A DNA stretch of 64,000 bases from Simiduia sp. 21SJ11W-1 (GCF_024138675.1 NZ_CP090959.1:3007501-3071500); one strand, 5' to 3'; counted from the stretch's first letter, positions 9,629 through 19,189 are shown. Program-made: numbers and translations. The notes: generated from the letters alone by a model not told the origin.

Positions 9629-10445
9629 GGTGTGTGCCTTTGGTGATGATTTCAGATGTGGTGGCAGGTGTGACAGCCGTTGTTGGGCTGGATGGTGTTG
9701 AGGATTGGTGTGAAAGCCCCAGTTTGTAAATATCCCCATGCTCTCTGAGTACTGCGTCTACGGCGGTTTGCAGTTGCGCGACCAGTGCCGGCGCCACATC
9801 AAGACTTAGGGCAAAGTAGTAATCGCGCGAGGGAAAGTGGTGCACCACCTCAAACAGACGCTCATCTAACCCTGTGGTTTCCAGCACATGCAGCCAGCCG
9901 CCTTCCCCAAAGGCCCACAAATCAATACGCCCGGCGTGCAACATTTTGGCCAGGTGGTTAACTTGTGTTGCCAGCACCAGATTCTCATCAGGCAGGCCCA
10001 CGGCACGCAGATGCTCGGCCGCCGCATCGTCGCGCAACGCACCTATCACGTATTTGTGGAAATCTTGCGGGTGGGTAAAACTGAAGGCATGAACCTTGCG
10101 CCCGATGAGCACATCACGCTCTTGCCCTATGGGTCCCACCCATTGAAAATGCGCCTCGCGCTCCGGTGTTCTGAGTGTGCTGAATAACACCGCATGCGGG
10201 CCCTGCTTGGCGCTGCGAAAGCCCCGCGCCCAGGGCAGCACTTCAATTTGTGCGCGTGTCATGGGGCTGCCAGCATGCCTGGTTGCCGCCAGCAATAACT
10301 CCACCGCCGGGCCATGGGGCTTGCCCTCAAATACGTAATTGAGCGATGCACTTTCTTCGGTGATAAACCTCAGCTCGTTCAGCTCGCCAGCCAGTAGCCC
10401 CATACTCCCCGCTGCCAAGGCGAGCGCAAGCATCCATTTTCGCAC
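9615..10445 (-). CDS. Periplasmic substrate-binding protein, SBP_bac_3-like (orphan)
   Basis: Secreted protein of about 276 residues. From the GTG at 10445 it starts with a signal peptide (VRKWMLALALAAGSMGLLA) followed by ELNELRFITEESASLNYVFEGK, the typical first strand of family 3 binding proteins. Later features fit too: PWARGFRSAKQGPHAVLFSTLRTPERE and a C-terminal helix before a Ser/Thr/Pro-rich tail. There is no permease or ATPase beside it, so it is probably a sensor-like or orphan member, as is common in marine gammaproteobacteria. The ribosome binding site is weak and the frame is open upstream, so the start is not certain. Confidence 0.75.
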   Translation of the reverse strand: MRKWMLALALAAGSMGLLAGELNELRFITEESASLNYVFEGKPHGPAVELLLAATRHAGSPMTRAQIEVLPWARGFRSAKQGPHAVLFSTLRTPEREAHFQWVGPIGQERDVLIGRKVHAFSFTHPQDFHKYVIGALRDDAAAEHLRAVGLPDENLVLATQVNHLAKMLHAGRIDLWAFGEGGWLHVLETTGLDERLFEVVHHFPSRDYYFALSLDVAPALVAQLQTAVDAVLREHGDIYKLGLSHQSSTPSSPTTAVTPATTSEIITKGTHHELD

Positions 10446-10530
10446 CCGCTTACCAGGCCTGCCAACGGGTGTACTAATCACTGCTCGCCATCCACTTACC
10501 CCTAATAAGCTTGGTTGCCACGCTTTAACG

Positions 10531-10809
10531 CTATAGCTTAGTGCACGCAGCAGCCTGGGTGAGATCAATAAAGAAGTTGTGGGCGGCTGCGTTGCCCTCA
10601 GCCCACAGGCGCTGTATGTCATTCAAAGGCACTGCTACAGGCTCTTGGCCCGAACCTATTGCAAGCAGCAGGTATTCAGAGCCTCGGCGGGTGTTTATAT
10701 CCAGTGCCTGCCCCACGCGCTGGGTGCCATCGGCCAAGGCCACACGCACGCGCGATTGGCGCATACAGACTATTTCAAAGTAATCGTGTTGTTCGCAGCT
10801 AATTGCCAT
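10531..10809 (-). CDS. rof: Rof (YaeO)-like Rho-binding antiterminator
   Basis: Small cytoplasmic protein of 92 residues. It follows the Rof/YaeO pattern: CEQHDYFEIVC, then VRVALADG, GQALDINTRRGSEYLLLAI and a final strand PVAVPLNDIQRL. Rof binds the Rho hexamer and inhibits Rho-dependent termination; that function is known for the E. coli protein and is inferred here from fold and pattern only. The C-terminus is about ten residues longer than the E. coli protein. It is separated by about 85 bp from the binding-protein gene downstream. Confidence 0.75.
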   Translation of the reverse strand: MAISCEQHDYFEIVCMRQSRVRVALADGTQRVGQALDINTRRGSEYLLLAIGSGQEPVAVPLNDIQRLWAEGNAAAHNFFIDLTQAAACTKL

Positions 10810-11016
10810 AGCAAGCCCCCATGTAGCAGCAATCAGGCATGACTTGCCTGATTTTCCTAACAGCCTATTGCAACAGCTATTTATACAGCGATTCGTACAA
10901 GGCTTAAAGTTATCGCCCCCGGCGCTGTTTGGCTATGCTATAACGGTTGTTCACCGGCAGCACCGCGTTACGTAGCTGCCCCACCAATAAGCCTGAAACC
11001 CCAAAAGGATAACTAT

Positions 11017-11421
11017 ATGGATTTCGCCAGCTTGAATATTTTTGCAATTTTATGCGCCGCTCTCATCAGCTTTGCATTGGGCGGTATCTGGTATTCCCCT
11101 TTGCTGTTTGGCAAGCGCTGGATGCTTGAAACCGGCATATCCGAGGAAGACGCCAAAAAACAAAACATGGCCCGCGTTTTCGGTTTGGCATTTTTGGCAA
11201 ACCTTGTTATTGCGTTAAATCTGGCCATGTTTTTGGGTGCCGAAAGCACACTGGCCAGCGGTGCCTTTTATGGATTTTTGGCAGGCTTTGGCTGGGTAGC
11301 CATGGCCATGGGCGTAAACGATTTATTTGAGCAACGCTCATTCACACTCTACGCCATTAACGCGGGCTTTAATGTAGTGGGTTTTACCTTGATGGGTGCC
11401 ATCATTGGCGTTTGGCACTAG
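11017..11421 (+). CDS. DUF1761 family membrane protein
   Basis: Inner-membrane protein of 134 residues with four predicted hydrophobic segments. The N-terminal segment ISFALGGIWYSPLLFGKRWM is the DUF1761 signature, followed by two Ala/Gly-rich segments and a C-terminal segment ending GAIIGVWH. Function is unknown for the family. AGGA lies about eight bases before the ATG. The leader (10810-11016) contains no other gene. Confidence 0.88.
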   Translation: MDFASLNIFAILCAALISFALGGIWYSPLLFGKRWMLETGISEEDAKKQNMARVFGLAFLANLVIALNLAMFLGAESTLASGAFYGFLAGFGWVAMAMGVNDLFEQRSFTLYAINAGFNVVGFTLMGAIIGVWH

Positions 11422-11521
11422 CCACTGGCTGCTCTGATAAACCCAAGGCCATATAATAGCGCCGGCAAGAATTCTGCCGGCCGTTAAAGGGCGTGCGTTA
11501 AAGTGCAAATTACAGTGTGGG

Positions 11522-12064
11522 CTATGTAGCGAGGCGGCGCGTGTAATACACCACCTCTGCATCACCCAGCGGATCTTTATGAATATCCGTTTTTACATAG
11601 CGCATACCAAGCTTTTTCATAACGGCAATAGAGGCCGTGTTGCCCGGCAGTGCAATAGCCGAAAGCGATCTAACCCCCGGTGCGCCGGCAACGGCCTCCG
11701 CCACTTGTGCGGCCGCTTCTGTCGCAAAGCCCTTACCCCAATAGGCCTGTTTAAACCGCCAACCCAACTCGAGGCATTGGTAATCTGGCGCGGGGCTGAA
11801 AAACTGCATGGGGCGCACCAGTACCCAGCCTAGAAACGCCTGATCTAGCCGGCTGTTTACTGCCCATAAGCCCCAACCCAACGCAGGATTACGGTATGCA
11901 GCCATACGTGGGATCATCACCTCGTCAATGGTTGAGCGCGCAGTCACTTTGCCGCCATTGATGTAGCGCATGACCTCTGGGTCTTGATCCAGCTCAAATA
12001 ATAAATCGCCATCGTTTGCATCCATCAAACGAAAACACAAACGCGCGGTGGGGTTTATATTCAT
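11522..12064 (-). CDS. GNAT family N-acetyltransferase (RimJ/RimL-like)
   Basis: Cytoplasmic acetyltransferase of 180 residues. The order of motifs is that of RimJ/RimL-type GNAT enzymes: LCFRLMDANDGDLLFELDQD at the start, LGWRFKQAYWGKGFATEAA as the acetyl-CoA binding loop, and SIAVMKKLGMRYV near the C-terminus. The acceptor is unknown; related proteins acetylate ribosomal N-termini or small amines. It is 40 bp downstream of the DUF1624 gene on the same strand. Confidence 0.88.
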   Translation of the reverse strand: MNINPTARLCFRLMDANDGDLLFELDQDPEVMRYINGGKVTARSTIDEVMIPRMAAYRNPALGWGLWAVNSRLDQAFLGWVLVRPMQFFSPAPDYQCLELGWRFKQAYWGKGFATEAAAQVAEAVAGAPGVRSLSAIALPGNTASIAVMKKLGMRYVKTDIHKDPLGDAEVVYYTRRLAT

Positions 12065-12104
12065 AGCAAGTCTCGGCTTTGGCGCAGCGGTTCGCGGTTC
12101 GCGG

Positions 12105-12815
12105 TTAGGCTAACTGTAAGGCAAGGTAAATTGCACCCATCAAAATTGGCTGATGCACAAGATAAACCAGCAGGCTGTGCCGGCCAGGCCACAAGAGTTT
12201 AGCGGAAATTCGCAAGCGGGCGGCCGGGTCGCGCAACAGTGCCGGGCTGTGCGCCAACGCAATACCCACCCACACCAATGCAAGCCAGGGGATGAGCGGC
12301 ACCCAGTCGGCCGTGTAATCGGGGAACCACTCGGGCCAGGCTGCCACCAGATAACTAAGCGGCCAGGCATGAGGCCAATCTAAAATTGTCGCGCCTAAGA
12401 GCATAACCAAGGCCGCCACCAATGCCAGGCGCGGGTGATTTACCAAGGGCAAACTAACGAGGCTTGCCACGGCAATAAAATGTAACACGCCAAAATAAAT
12501 CCATTGATCGCGCGCCAATATCCAACTTGCCAGGCTGATGGCAACCGCACCCGCCACCAGAGTCAATTCACGCCAGAAAAATAGCCGCCAGCGGATCACT
12601 GGCCCATGGGCGAACACCAAGCCCACGCCCACGCACAGGAAAAACAGCGACAAAATCACATAGCGAAATTCCCGCCAGCCTGCGCCATCGGGAATATCCC
12701 ACTGATGCAGTCCAAACATTTTCAAATCGAAAATAAAGTGAAACACCACCATTAAAACAATGGCAATACAGCGCAATAAATCGACGGTGATGTTTCTTTG
12801 TGTATTGCTGTTCAT
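12105..12815 (-). CDS. DUF1624 / heparan-alpha-glucosaminide acetyltransferase-like membrane protein
   Basis: Integral membrane protein of 236 residues with about seven hydrophobic segments. The first segment carries the acyltransferase pattern RNITVDLLRCIAIVLMVVFHFIFDL, typical of DUF1624 proteins related to the catalytic domain of HGSNAT. LVYLVHQPILMGAIYL near the C-terminus is also conserved. Substrate unknown; a transmembrane acetyl transfer to a sugar is the family expectation. It starts 25 bp after the end of cusA, so it could be read with the efflux operon, although a functional link is not obvious. Confidence 0.85.
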   Translation of the reverse strand: MNSNTQRNITVDLLRCIAIVLMVVFHFIFDLKMFGLHQWDIPDGAGWREFRYVILSLFFLCVGVGLVFAHGPVIRWRLFFWRELTLVAGAVAISLASWILARDQWIYFGVLHFIAVASLVSLPLVNHPRLALVAALVMLLGATILDWPHAWPLSYLVAAWPEWFPDYTADWVPLIPWLALVWVGIALAHSPALLRDPAARLRISAKLLWPGRHSLLVYLVHQPILMGAIYLALQLA

Positions 12816-12839
12816 GTGTTTTTAATATCTACACCGGGT

Positions 12840-15800
12840 TCAGGTATTTTCCGCAGTGATTGCGCGCGGCAATTGACGGGCTCGCCACAGCAAATACACC
12901 GCCGGCAATACCAGTAACGTTAACACCACAGAGCTTGCCATGCCGCCCACCATGGGTGCAGCCAACCGGCTCATGATTTCAGAACCCGTGCCCTCGCCCA
13001 ACAACATGGGAACCAGCCCTGCGATGGTGGCCAGGGCGGTCATGAGTTTCGGCCGCAGCCGCAACACGGCTCCTGCCATCACCGCTTGCTGTAGATCACA
13101 AACTGTGGGGCGGGCCTTGCGCTCACGCAATTCGCACCAGGCTTGATCCAGGTATACCAGCATTATCACGCCGGTTTCCACCGCTACACCGGCAAGCGCC
13201 AACATACCCACGCCCACCGCAACGGAAAAGTGATAGCCCATGGCATCAATCAACCAGACGCTGCCTACTAAGGCCAACGGCAGCGTTAACATAATAAGCC
13301 CCACCTGGGCGAGATTACGAAAACACAGGTAAAGCAGTATCACAATTATCATCAACGTGAGTGGCACCACATACAATAAACGGGCCTTGGCGCGCTCCAG
13401 GTATTGGTATTGGCCTGCCCAGTTCAATGAGTAGCCCGGGGGCAACTGCAGGTGCTGTGCCAGATGCGCTTGGGCCTGTGCAACGTAGGTGCTTACGTCG
13501 GTATTATCGATATCGATAAACACCCAGGCATTGGGGCGGGCATTCTCACTTTTTATACCCGCAGCACCTTGTTCAACATAGATGTCTGCCACATCGCCCA
13601 GAGTAACCTGAAGGCCCGCGGGTGTCACAATGGGCAAAAGTGCCAGTTGTTCGGGCGAGCTGCGGTACTGCTGGGGGTAGCGAATATTCACCGGGTAGCG
13701 CTCTTGGCCTTCAACGGTTTGGGTGACATTGCGCCCGCCCACTGCCGTGCCAATCACTTGCTGAACATCACCAATGTTCAGGCCAAAGCGCGCTGCCCGC
13801 TCGCGGTTGATGTCTATTTTTATATAGCGCCCGGCCGCCACCCGCTCTGCATACGCAGAGCGCGTACCCGGCAGCTGGCCCAGCAGACGTTCGATTTCTG
13901 CCCCCAGGGTTTGCAGCTTATCCAGCGAAGGCCCCGCCACCTTAATACCCACCGGCGTTTTGATGCCCGTGGCCAACATGTCGATGCGCGTTTTAATAGG
14001 CATCACCCAGGCATTGGTCACACCGGGCAAATTCACCCGCGCATTCAGCTCAGCTTTCAGCGCCTCTGGCGTTAGCCCTTCGCGCCATTGGCTTTTGGGC
14101 TTAAGCCTGATGAAGGTTTCAATCATGGTCAGTGGTGCAGGGTCTGTAGCGGTATCAGCACGGCCCACCTTGCCAAACACCGTTTCAACTTCCGGAATGG
14201 TTTTAATGAGTTTGTTGGTTTGTTGCAGCAGTTCGCGCGCCTTGCCAATGGAGATGCTTTCATAGGTGGTGGGCATGTACATCAAGTCGCCTTCATCAAG
14301 CTCTGGCATAAACTCGCCACCCAAGCGCGCGAGCGGCCAGAGGATCGATGCAACAAGTAAGGCCGCCAATAGCAGGCAGGTTTTCGGCCACTGCAACACC
14401 CAGGTCAACAAGGGCCGGTAGCAGGCCTGGGCGATGCGATTAACGGGATTGGCCTGCTCTGGGCGCATGCGCCCGCGAATAAAGTAGCCCATAAGCACCG
14501 GTAACAGCGTCACGGCAATTAACGCACTTGCGGCCATGGCGTAGGTTTTGGTGTAGGCCAAGGGCGCGAACATGCGCCCTTCTTGCGCCTGCAAAGTAAA
14601 TACCGGAATAAAGCTCACCGTGATAATCAGCAGGCTGAAAAATAACGCAGGCCCCACTTCTGTTGCACTTTTAATCACCAGCTGCCAACGGTTGTGTTTC
14701 GTAATTGGGGTGCGCTCTGCATGTTTGTGCAGGTTTTCAATCATCACAATGGCGCCGTCAATCATGGCGCCAATGGCGATGGCAATTCCACCGAGCGACA
14801 TAATATTGGCATTGAGCCCCTGTGCCCGCATTACCAAAAAAGCCATAAGAATGCCGAGCGGCAGGCTTACCATCGCCACCAGTGATGAGCGCAGGTGAAA
14901 TAAAAACACTGCGCACACCAGCGCCACCATGAGCAGCTCCTGGCCTAACTTATGCCACAAATTTTCAACTGCCCGCTCAATGAGCAGCGAGCGATCGTAT
15001 ACCGTTACCCATTCAACACCGGGTGGTAGGCTGGGCGTTAAGGCGTCTAGCTTTGCCTTTACATGTTTGATGGTTTGCTGGGCATTTTCACCCACGCGCA
15101 TGGCAACAATGCCACCCACTGCTTCGCCTTCACCGTTCAACTCGGCCACACCACGGCGCATGGCCGGGCCCAGTTGTACCACTGCCACATCGCGCAACAA
15201 AATGGGCGTGCCCTTGTTATTCACCCGCAGCACAATGGTTTCCAAATCGGCAATGCTTGAAATGTAGCCGGTGGCGCGCAGCATGTACTCGGCCTCGGCC
15301 ATCTCTACCACGCTGGCGCCAAGCTCCTGGTTGCCGCGCTCGATGGCGGCCTGCACCATGGCCAGCGGTATGCCGTAGGCGCGCAATTTTTGCGGATCTA
15401 CCTGCACCTGGTATTGGCGCACCATGCCGCCAATGGCTGCCACTTCACTGACGCCGGGCAACGCTTGCAGTTCGTATTTTAGAAACCAGTCTTGCAGGCT
15501 GCGGAGCTCACTTAAGTCGTGCTGGCCTGTTCGATCAACCAGTGAATAGATAAACACCCAGCCCACACCTGTGGCATCCGGCCCCAATTGAGGGGTGGCA
15601 CCGTTTGGCAAGCTGGGCGCCACCTGGCTTAGGTATTCCAACACCCGCGAACGCGCCCAGTAGAGATCGGTGTCGTCGTCGAAAATAACATACACATAGC
15701 TGTCGCCAAAAAACGAAAAACCACGCACGGTTTGTGCACCGGGCACACTGAGTAGCGCAGAGGTGAGCGGGTAGGTTACCTGGTCTTGCACCACTTGTGG

Positions 15801-15971
15801 CGACTGGCCCGGGTAGCGGGTTTTTACTATCACCTGCACGTCAGATAAATCAGGAATGGCATCCACCGGCGTTTGCTTAACCGCAACCAAGCCCGCGCCC
15901 ACCACCAACACTGTGGCAAGCAACACCAGCAGCCGGTTGTGTACCGACCAGCGTATAAGCGCGTTGATCAT
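12840..15971 (-). CDS. cusA: CusA-type heavy-metal RND efflux pump
   Basis: Inner-membrane proton-driven RND pump of 1043 residues, the normal size for the HME family. The N-terminal run WSVHNRLLVLLATVLVVGAG and VDAIPDLSDVQVIVKTRYPG is typical of CusA/CzcA, as are GAMIDGAIVMIENLHKH in the membrane and MPELDEGDLMYMPTTYES in the second periplasmic domain. Similarity is clearest to Cu(I)/Ag(I) pumps, supported by the CusF-like domains in the partner protein. Its start overlaps the end of cusB by four bases (ATGA), so the two are coupled. No outer-membrane channel gene (CusC type) is in the operon; the pump may use a channel encoded elsewhere. Confidence 0.95.
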   Translation of the reverse strand: MINALIRWSVHNRLLVLLATVLVVGAGLVAVKQTPVDAIPDLSDVQVIVKTRYPGQSPQVVQDQVTYPLTSALLSVPGAQTVRGFSFFGDSYVYVIFDDDTDLYWARSRVLEYLSQVAPSLPNGATPQLGPDATGVGWVFIYSLVDRTGQHDLSELRSLQDWFLKYELQALPGVSEVAAIGGMVRQYQVQVDPQKLRAYGIPLAMVQAAIERGNQELGASVVEMAEAEYMLRATGYISSIADLETIVLRVNNKGTPILLRDVAVVQLGPAMRRGVAELNGEGEAVGGIVAMRVGENAQQTIKHVKAKLDALTPSLPPGVEWVTVYDRSLLIERAVENLWHKLGQELLMVALVCAVFLFHLRSSLVAMVSLPLGILMAFLVMRAQGLNANIMSLGGIAIAIGAMIDGAIVMIENLHKHAERTPITKHNRWQLVIKSATEVGPALFFSLLIITVSFIPVFTLQAQEGRMFAPLAYTKTYAMAASALIAVTLLPVLMGYFIRGRMRPEQANPVNRIAQACYRPLLTWVLQWPKTCLLLAALLVASILWPLARLGGEFMPELDEGDLMYMPTTYESISIGKARELLQQTNKLIKTIPEVETVFGKVGRADTATDPAPLTMIETFIRLKPKSQWREGLTPEALKAELNARVNLPGVTNAWVMPIKTRIDMLATGIKTPVGIKVAGPSLDKLQTLGAEIERLLGQLPGTRSAYAERVAAGRYIKIDINRERAARFGLNIGDVQQVIGTAVGGRNVTQTVEGQERYPVNIRYPQQYRSSPEQLALLPIVTPAGLQVTLGDVADIYVEQGAAGIKSENARPNAWVFIDIDNTDVSTYVAQAQAHLAQHLQLPPGYSLNWAGQYQYLERAKARLLYVVPLTLMIIVILLYLCFRNLAQVGLIMLTLPLALVGSVWLIDAMGYHFSVAVGVGMLALAGVAVETGVIMLVYLDQAWCELRERKARPTVCDLQQAVMAGAVLRLRPKLMTALATIAGLVPMLLGEGTGSEIMSRLAAPMVGGMASSVVLTLLVLPAVYLLWRARQLPRAITAENT

Positions 15972-17692
15972 TGCTCACCCCCGGCCGGCATCACATCGGC
16001 AATTGGGGTTGCGCTAATTACCGTGAAAACGCCCTTGCGCGCACGAAACCTGAATTGAATGCGTTGGCCGGGTTTTAAGGCGTTGATATCCACCGATGCT
16101 GCAATGCTGAAATCAACCGTGGCCGGGCCACGGCCCCATTTGGCCACCGGCCCCCGGCTGATGTTGGCCTGCCGGTGTTCGGTATCGAGTGTATTAATAA
16201 CGCCTTGGGCTTGTGCAATATCGGCATCATCTGCAGTTGCATCAGGAGCTAAAGCGCTCTGTGACTGTGCAGACTCTGGCCTGTGAATGTTGATGATCCG
16301 AAAGGCTTGGCCGAGCTTTTCAATTTCAATGTGAACAGGTGCACCGGTTGTGAGGTCATCCATTGCAAGGCCCTCTGCCATGGCAAAATCCATGGTCATG
16401 GCAGGCCAATCCCATTGCGCTACAGCTTCGTGCTGCACGGTAAGCGTGCCAGCCGGTTGATTTACCGCCTTCACTTCTGCGGCCACCCACACAGAAGACT
16501 GGCCGCCCACCGGGCTCATGCGTAAAAAATCCGCGCTTTTGGAAGATTCCGAATCCAATAAAAATTGTGCAGATATCACCACTTCATCGCCAGGGGCCAG
16601 GCCCTCTGTGATTTCTATGTAGTGATCATCCATACGCCCCAATTGCACAGCCACCGATTTGAACCGGCCAGCCCCTAAGGCCTGCACAACACGATTTTGC
16701 GTGCCCGTGCGAATCACCGCTGCCCGTGGCACTGTCAGGGTGGGCGCAATGGTGTCGGTTTCAATATCAAGCTCGGCAAACATGTTGGGTTTTAAAAACC
16801 CTTTGGGATTTTCAAACCGGATGCGCACCGGCAATGTGCGGGTATCGGCATTCATTGTGGGGTAGATGTAGGCAAGCTCACCGGTAAATGTTTTACCCGG
16901 CAAGTGCGGCACGCGGATACTCACACGCTGGCCTTTACGCAGCAAGTTCACTTGCCGCGCGTACACATCGGCGTCTATCCACACGGTATCAATGGCGCCA
17001 ATACTGAACAGGGTGCTGCCCGGCATGACATAAAAGCCCTCGCGAATGGCGAGCGACTCCACCACACCCGCTTGCGGTGCAAAATAGGTGAGCGATTGGC
17101 GCACCTTGCGCTCTGTCACCAAGGCATCTATGTGTTGCTCGGCCACTTTCAACGCCCGCAGGCGGTTCTTTGCGCCCTCGATCAAACGCCCCTCACCGCG
17201 CGCTAACGCCAGCAGCAAGTCTTCTTGGGCGTTCACAAGTTCTGGCGAGTAAAGGTCGTAAAGCGGCTGACCTTTTTTGACCGGGTCGCCCTCGGCTTTG
17301 ACATAGAGCTTTTCTATCCAGCCGGCCACGCGCGGGTGCAGGTGTACGAGTTTATCTTCATCGTAACCCACGTAACCTACCGTGGTGATGCGCGCACTCA
17401 GGCTGCGCGCGCGCGCTGTGTCTGTGCGCACGCCAATGTTCAGTTCAACCTCGGGGCTGATGGTAACCGTGCCGGGCGCTTCGGTTTCTGTTTCATATAC
17501 CGGCACAAGATCCATGCCCATGGGTGATTTACCCGGGCCATCGCGCCGGTAGTTTGGGTCCATGGGGGCCACCCAGTACAAGGGCCCTGCGCTGGCCGAT
17601 TCAGTGGCCACCGGGCCTTTAGCTTCCGGTAAAAGGCTGGCCAGCAACAGGCCCAGCAGCGCGCCACAAACAAGCAGCAATATCGATTTCAT
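15968..17692 (-). CDS. cusB: CusB-type adaptor with N-terminal metal-binding domain and C-terminal CusF-like domains
   Basis: Periplasmic membrane-fusion protein of 574 residues, longer than E. coli CusB. After the N-terminal anchor comes a heavy-metal-binding domain (YWVAPMDPNYRRDGPGKSPMGMDLVPVYE region). The barrel-sandwich and hairpin regions follow (VHLHPRVAGWIEKLYVKAEGDPVKKGQPLYDLYSPEL). After about residue 400 there is a CusF-like domain with WDWPAMTMDF, the Trp/Met Cu(I) site. A second, weaker repeat at the C-terminus (VAKWGRGPATVDFSIAASV) has lost the Met pair. The fusion would deliver Cu(I) or Ag(I) straight to the pump. The ATG at 17692 has AGAG upstream; an earlier in-frame start lacks a signal sequence. 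Confidence 0.92.
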   Translation of the reverse strand: MKSILLLVCGALLGLLLASLLPEAKGPVATESASAGPLYWVAPMDPNYRRDGPGKSPMGMDLVPVYETETEAPGTVTISPEVELNIGVRTDTARARSLSARITTVGYVGYDEDKLVHLHPRVAGWIEKLYVKAEGDPVKKGQPLYDLYSPELVNAQEDLLLALARGEGRLIEGAKNRLRALKVAEQHIDALVTERKVRQSLTYFAPQAGVVESLAIREGFYVMPGSTLFSIGAIDTVWIDADVYARQVNLLRKGQRVSIRVPHLPGKTFTGELAYIYPTMNADTRTLPVRIRFENPKGFLKPNMFAELDIETDTIAPTLTVPRAAVIRTGTQNRVVQALGAGRFKSVAVQLGRMDDHYIEITEGLAPGDEVVISAQFLLDSESSKSADFLRMSPVGGQSSVWVAAEVKAVNQPAGTLTVQHEAVAQWDWPAMTMDFAMAEGLAMDDLTTGAPVHIEIEKLGQAFRIINIHRPESAQSQSALAPDATADDADIAQAQGVINTLDTEHRQANISRGPVAKWGRGPATVDFSIAASVDINALKPGQRIQFRFRARKGVFTVISATPIADVMPAGGEQ

Positions 17693-17785
17693 AACACATC
17701 TCTTCTGGGGTGCGCGGGGTGCGCAATCACTCAACGTTTGCTGTTGGGAGTAAAAGCCACAAACGGCAGACGGATTTTGGGTGTG

Positions 17786-18169
17786 TTAGCTTTTGCGGGG
17801 CGGGTGGTAGAGAGGGTCTTGCAGAAATGAAGGGGCACGATTGGCGAGTGCCTGCATTATGGGTGCGCGGGTAATAGCCCAAGCCTCGGGGCCCGCAACG
17901 GGCAGTGCAGCGGCCAGGCTACATTGGCTCATGTCGCAATCACCTGAATCGCAGCAGGCACCTTGAGGGGCATTATTTACGGCACTCATCTGGTGGTGTG
18001 CGTGCGGGTCTTCGGCCTCAAAAGCGGCCACTGCATTCATCATAGCGTGGTTGCTGTGCAGGCCTTCTGAAGGCGCCATATCGCTACACCCTTGCGCAGC
18101 CGCCATCAGCTGGCTGCCAAAGGCAAGCAGCAACAGGGCAACAATGAGGGTGCGCAGACGTATCAGCAT
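17786..18169 (-). CDS. Secreted Cys/His/Met-rich small protein, probable metal binder
   Basis: Exported protein of 127 residues. The N-terminus is a signal peptide (MLIRLRTLIVALLLLAFGS). The mature part is rich in possible copper ligands: HSNHAMMN, DPHAHHQM and a Cys cluster CCDSGDCDMSQC. It is not a family I can name with certainty; similar small proteins precede cus-type operons in other gammaproteobacteria. It lies 93 bp upstream of cusB on the same strand, which supports a role in periplasmic copper or silver handling. The ATG at 18169 is chosen for the signal peptide; the open frame upstream is not protein-like. Confidence 0.7.
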   Translation of the reverse strand: MLIRLRTLIVALLLLAFGSQLMAAAQGCSDMAPSEGLHSNHAMMNAVAAFEAEDPHAHHQMSAVNNAPQGACCDSGDCDMSQCSLAAALPVAGPEAWAITRAPIMQALANRAPSFLQDPLYHPPRKS

Positions 18170-18273
18170 GTGAGGCTCGGCCGTTTGGTGTGCCGCAATA
18201 GTAGCCTTTGGGCTGGCGGTTCTGCAATCCGGGCAGCCACCCCCAAGGCACAAAGGCCCCTTGGGGCCCATCG

Positions 18274-19119
18274 TCAACCTTGGGTGCCGGTGCCCAGGGT
18301 ATCTGCCATGGCGCCCGGCCCGCGATCGCGAAACCACTTGGTGATGATGGACTTGGTGCCCTCAACAACAGGCATACCGTGATGCTCGGTAAGAGGGTTG
18401 GGCGCGCCTGTGGGCTGCAGGTTATTCCAGATGAGCGCGCTGCCCTGGCGCGGGTAAAAGCTGCGCTCCAGGCGGGTAAAGTGGGTTGCACCGCCGGCCG
18501 GGGTATTGTTCAGGTAAATCATGAAGGTCCAGCTGCGCTGGCCGCGCGCACCGGCAAACTTGGCGTATTCAGGGGTTGCCGGTTGAAAGTAATCGGTGTG
18601 GGCCTTGAACTCCTCGCCTACCTGGTATTTTTGCCCTTGGGTGGCCTCGCCCCAAGCGGGATTAATACCGAGGGTCTGGGCAATGCGTGCATCCACCTCA
18701 GCCACAAGCGGATCGTTCATTTGGCCCAAATCGCAGGTTTGACTGGTGCGAAACCCCGCGTAAAGGCTGCCGGTGGTCACCGTGGAAGGCCTGAGCCAGG
18801 CATCCATCAAGGCCATAATGGCCTCGCACCGGGCGGCATCCAGAAAGTCTGGGATTTGGTAAAGCTGCACGCGGGTGTCGTCAATTGGGCTCGCGCCCAC
18901 CGCCTGTGGGTTAGCCACAAGGCTTGGGCGCGACAATGCCACATAATCCACCTCGGCATCGGCCGTGGCTGTCGAGGCCAGGGGGGCACCGGCCAGGGTG
19001 AGCGCCTCGGTAATTTCACAGGCCGCGAAGCCTGCCCGCGCCAGTATGGCCTGTAACTCCTGCACATCGCAGCCGCGCGCCACGTTGTGACGCGTCCACT
19101 CTAGCCATTGTGCATCCAT
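18274..19119 (-). CDS. 2-oxoglutarate-Fe(II) oxygenase, prolyl 4-hydroxylase type
   Basis: Cytoplasmic oxygenase of 281 residues. The C-terminal 190 residues hold the double-stranded beta helix of the prolyl 4-hydroxylase family: the HxD iron ligand motif in EFKAHTDYFQP, GATHFTRL, and the distal His and 2OG-binding Lys in HHGMPVVEGTKSIITKWF. The N-terminal 80 residues resemble a small helical domain seen in front of this enzyme in related bacteria. The ATG at 19119 has GGAGG six bases upstream, which fixes the start and keeps it clear of purC. Likely a protein or free-proline-type hydroxylation; the substrate is unknown. Confidence 0.88.
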   Translation of the reverse strand: MDAQWLEWTRHNVARGCDVQELQAILARAGFAACEITEALTLAGAPLASTATADAEVDYVALSRPSLVANPQAVGASPIDDTRVQLYQIPDFLDAARCEAIMALMDAWLRPSTVTTGSLYAGFRTSQTCDLGQMNDPLVAEVDARIAQTLGINPAWGEATQGQKYQVGEEFKAHTDYFQPATPEYAKFAGARGQRSWTFMIYLNNTPAGGATHFTRLERSFYPRQGSALIWNNLQPTGAPNPLTEHHGMPVVEGTKSIITKWFRDRGPGAMADTLGTGTQG

Positions 19120-19189
19120 CCTTGCCTCCGCAAAGCGTTGAATTAACGGCCCCACCTCAAGCAGACCAAGGCCCTGTACGCGCGACTTG

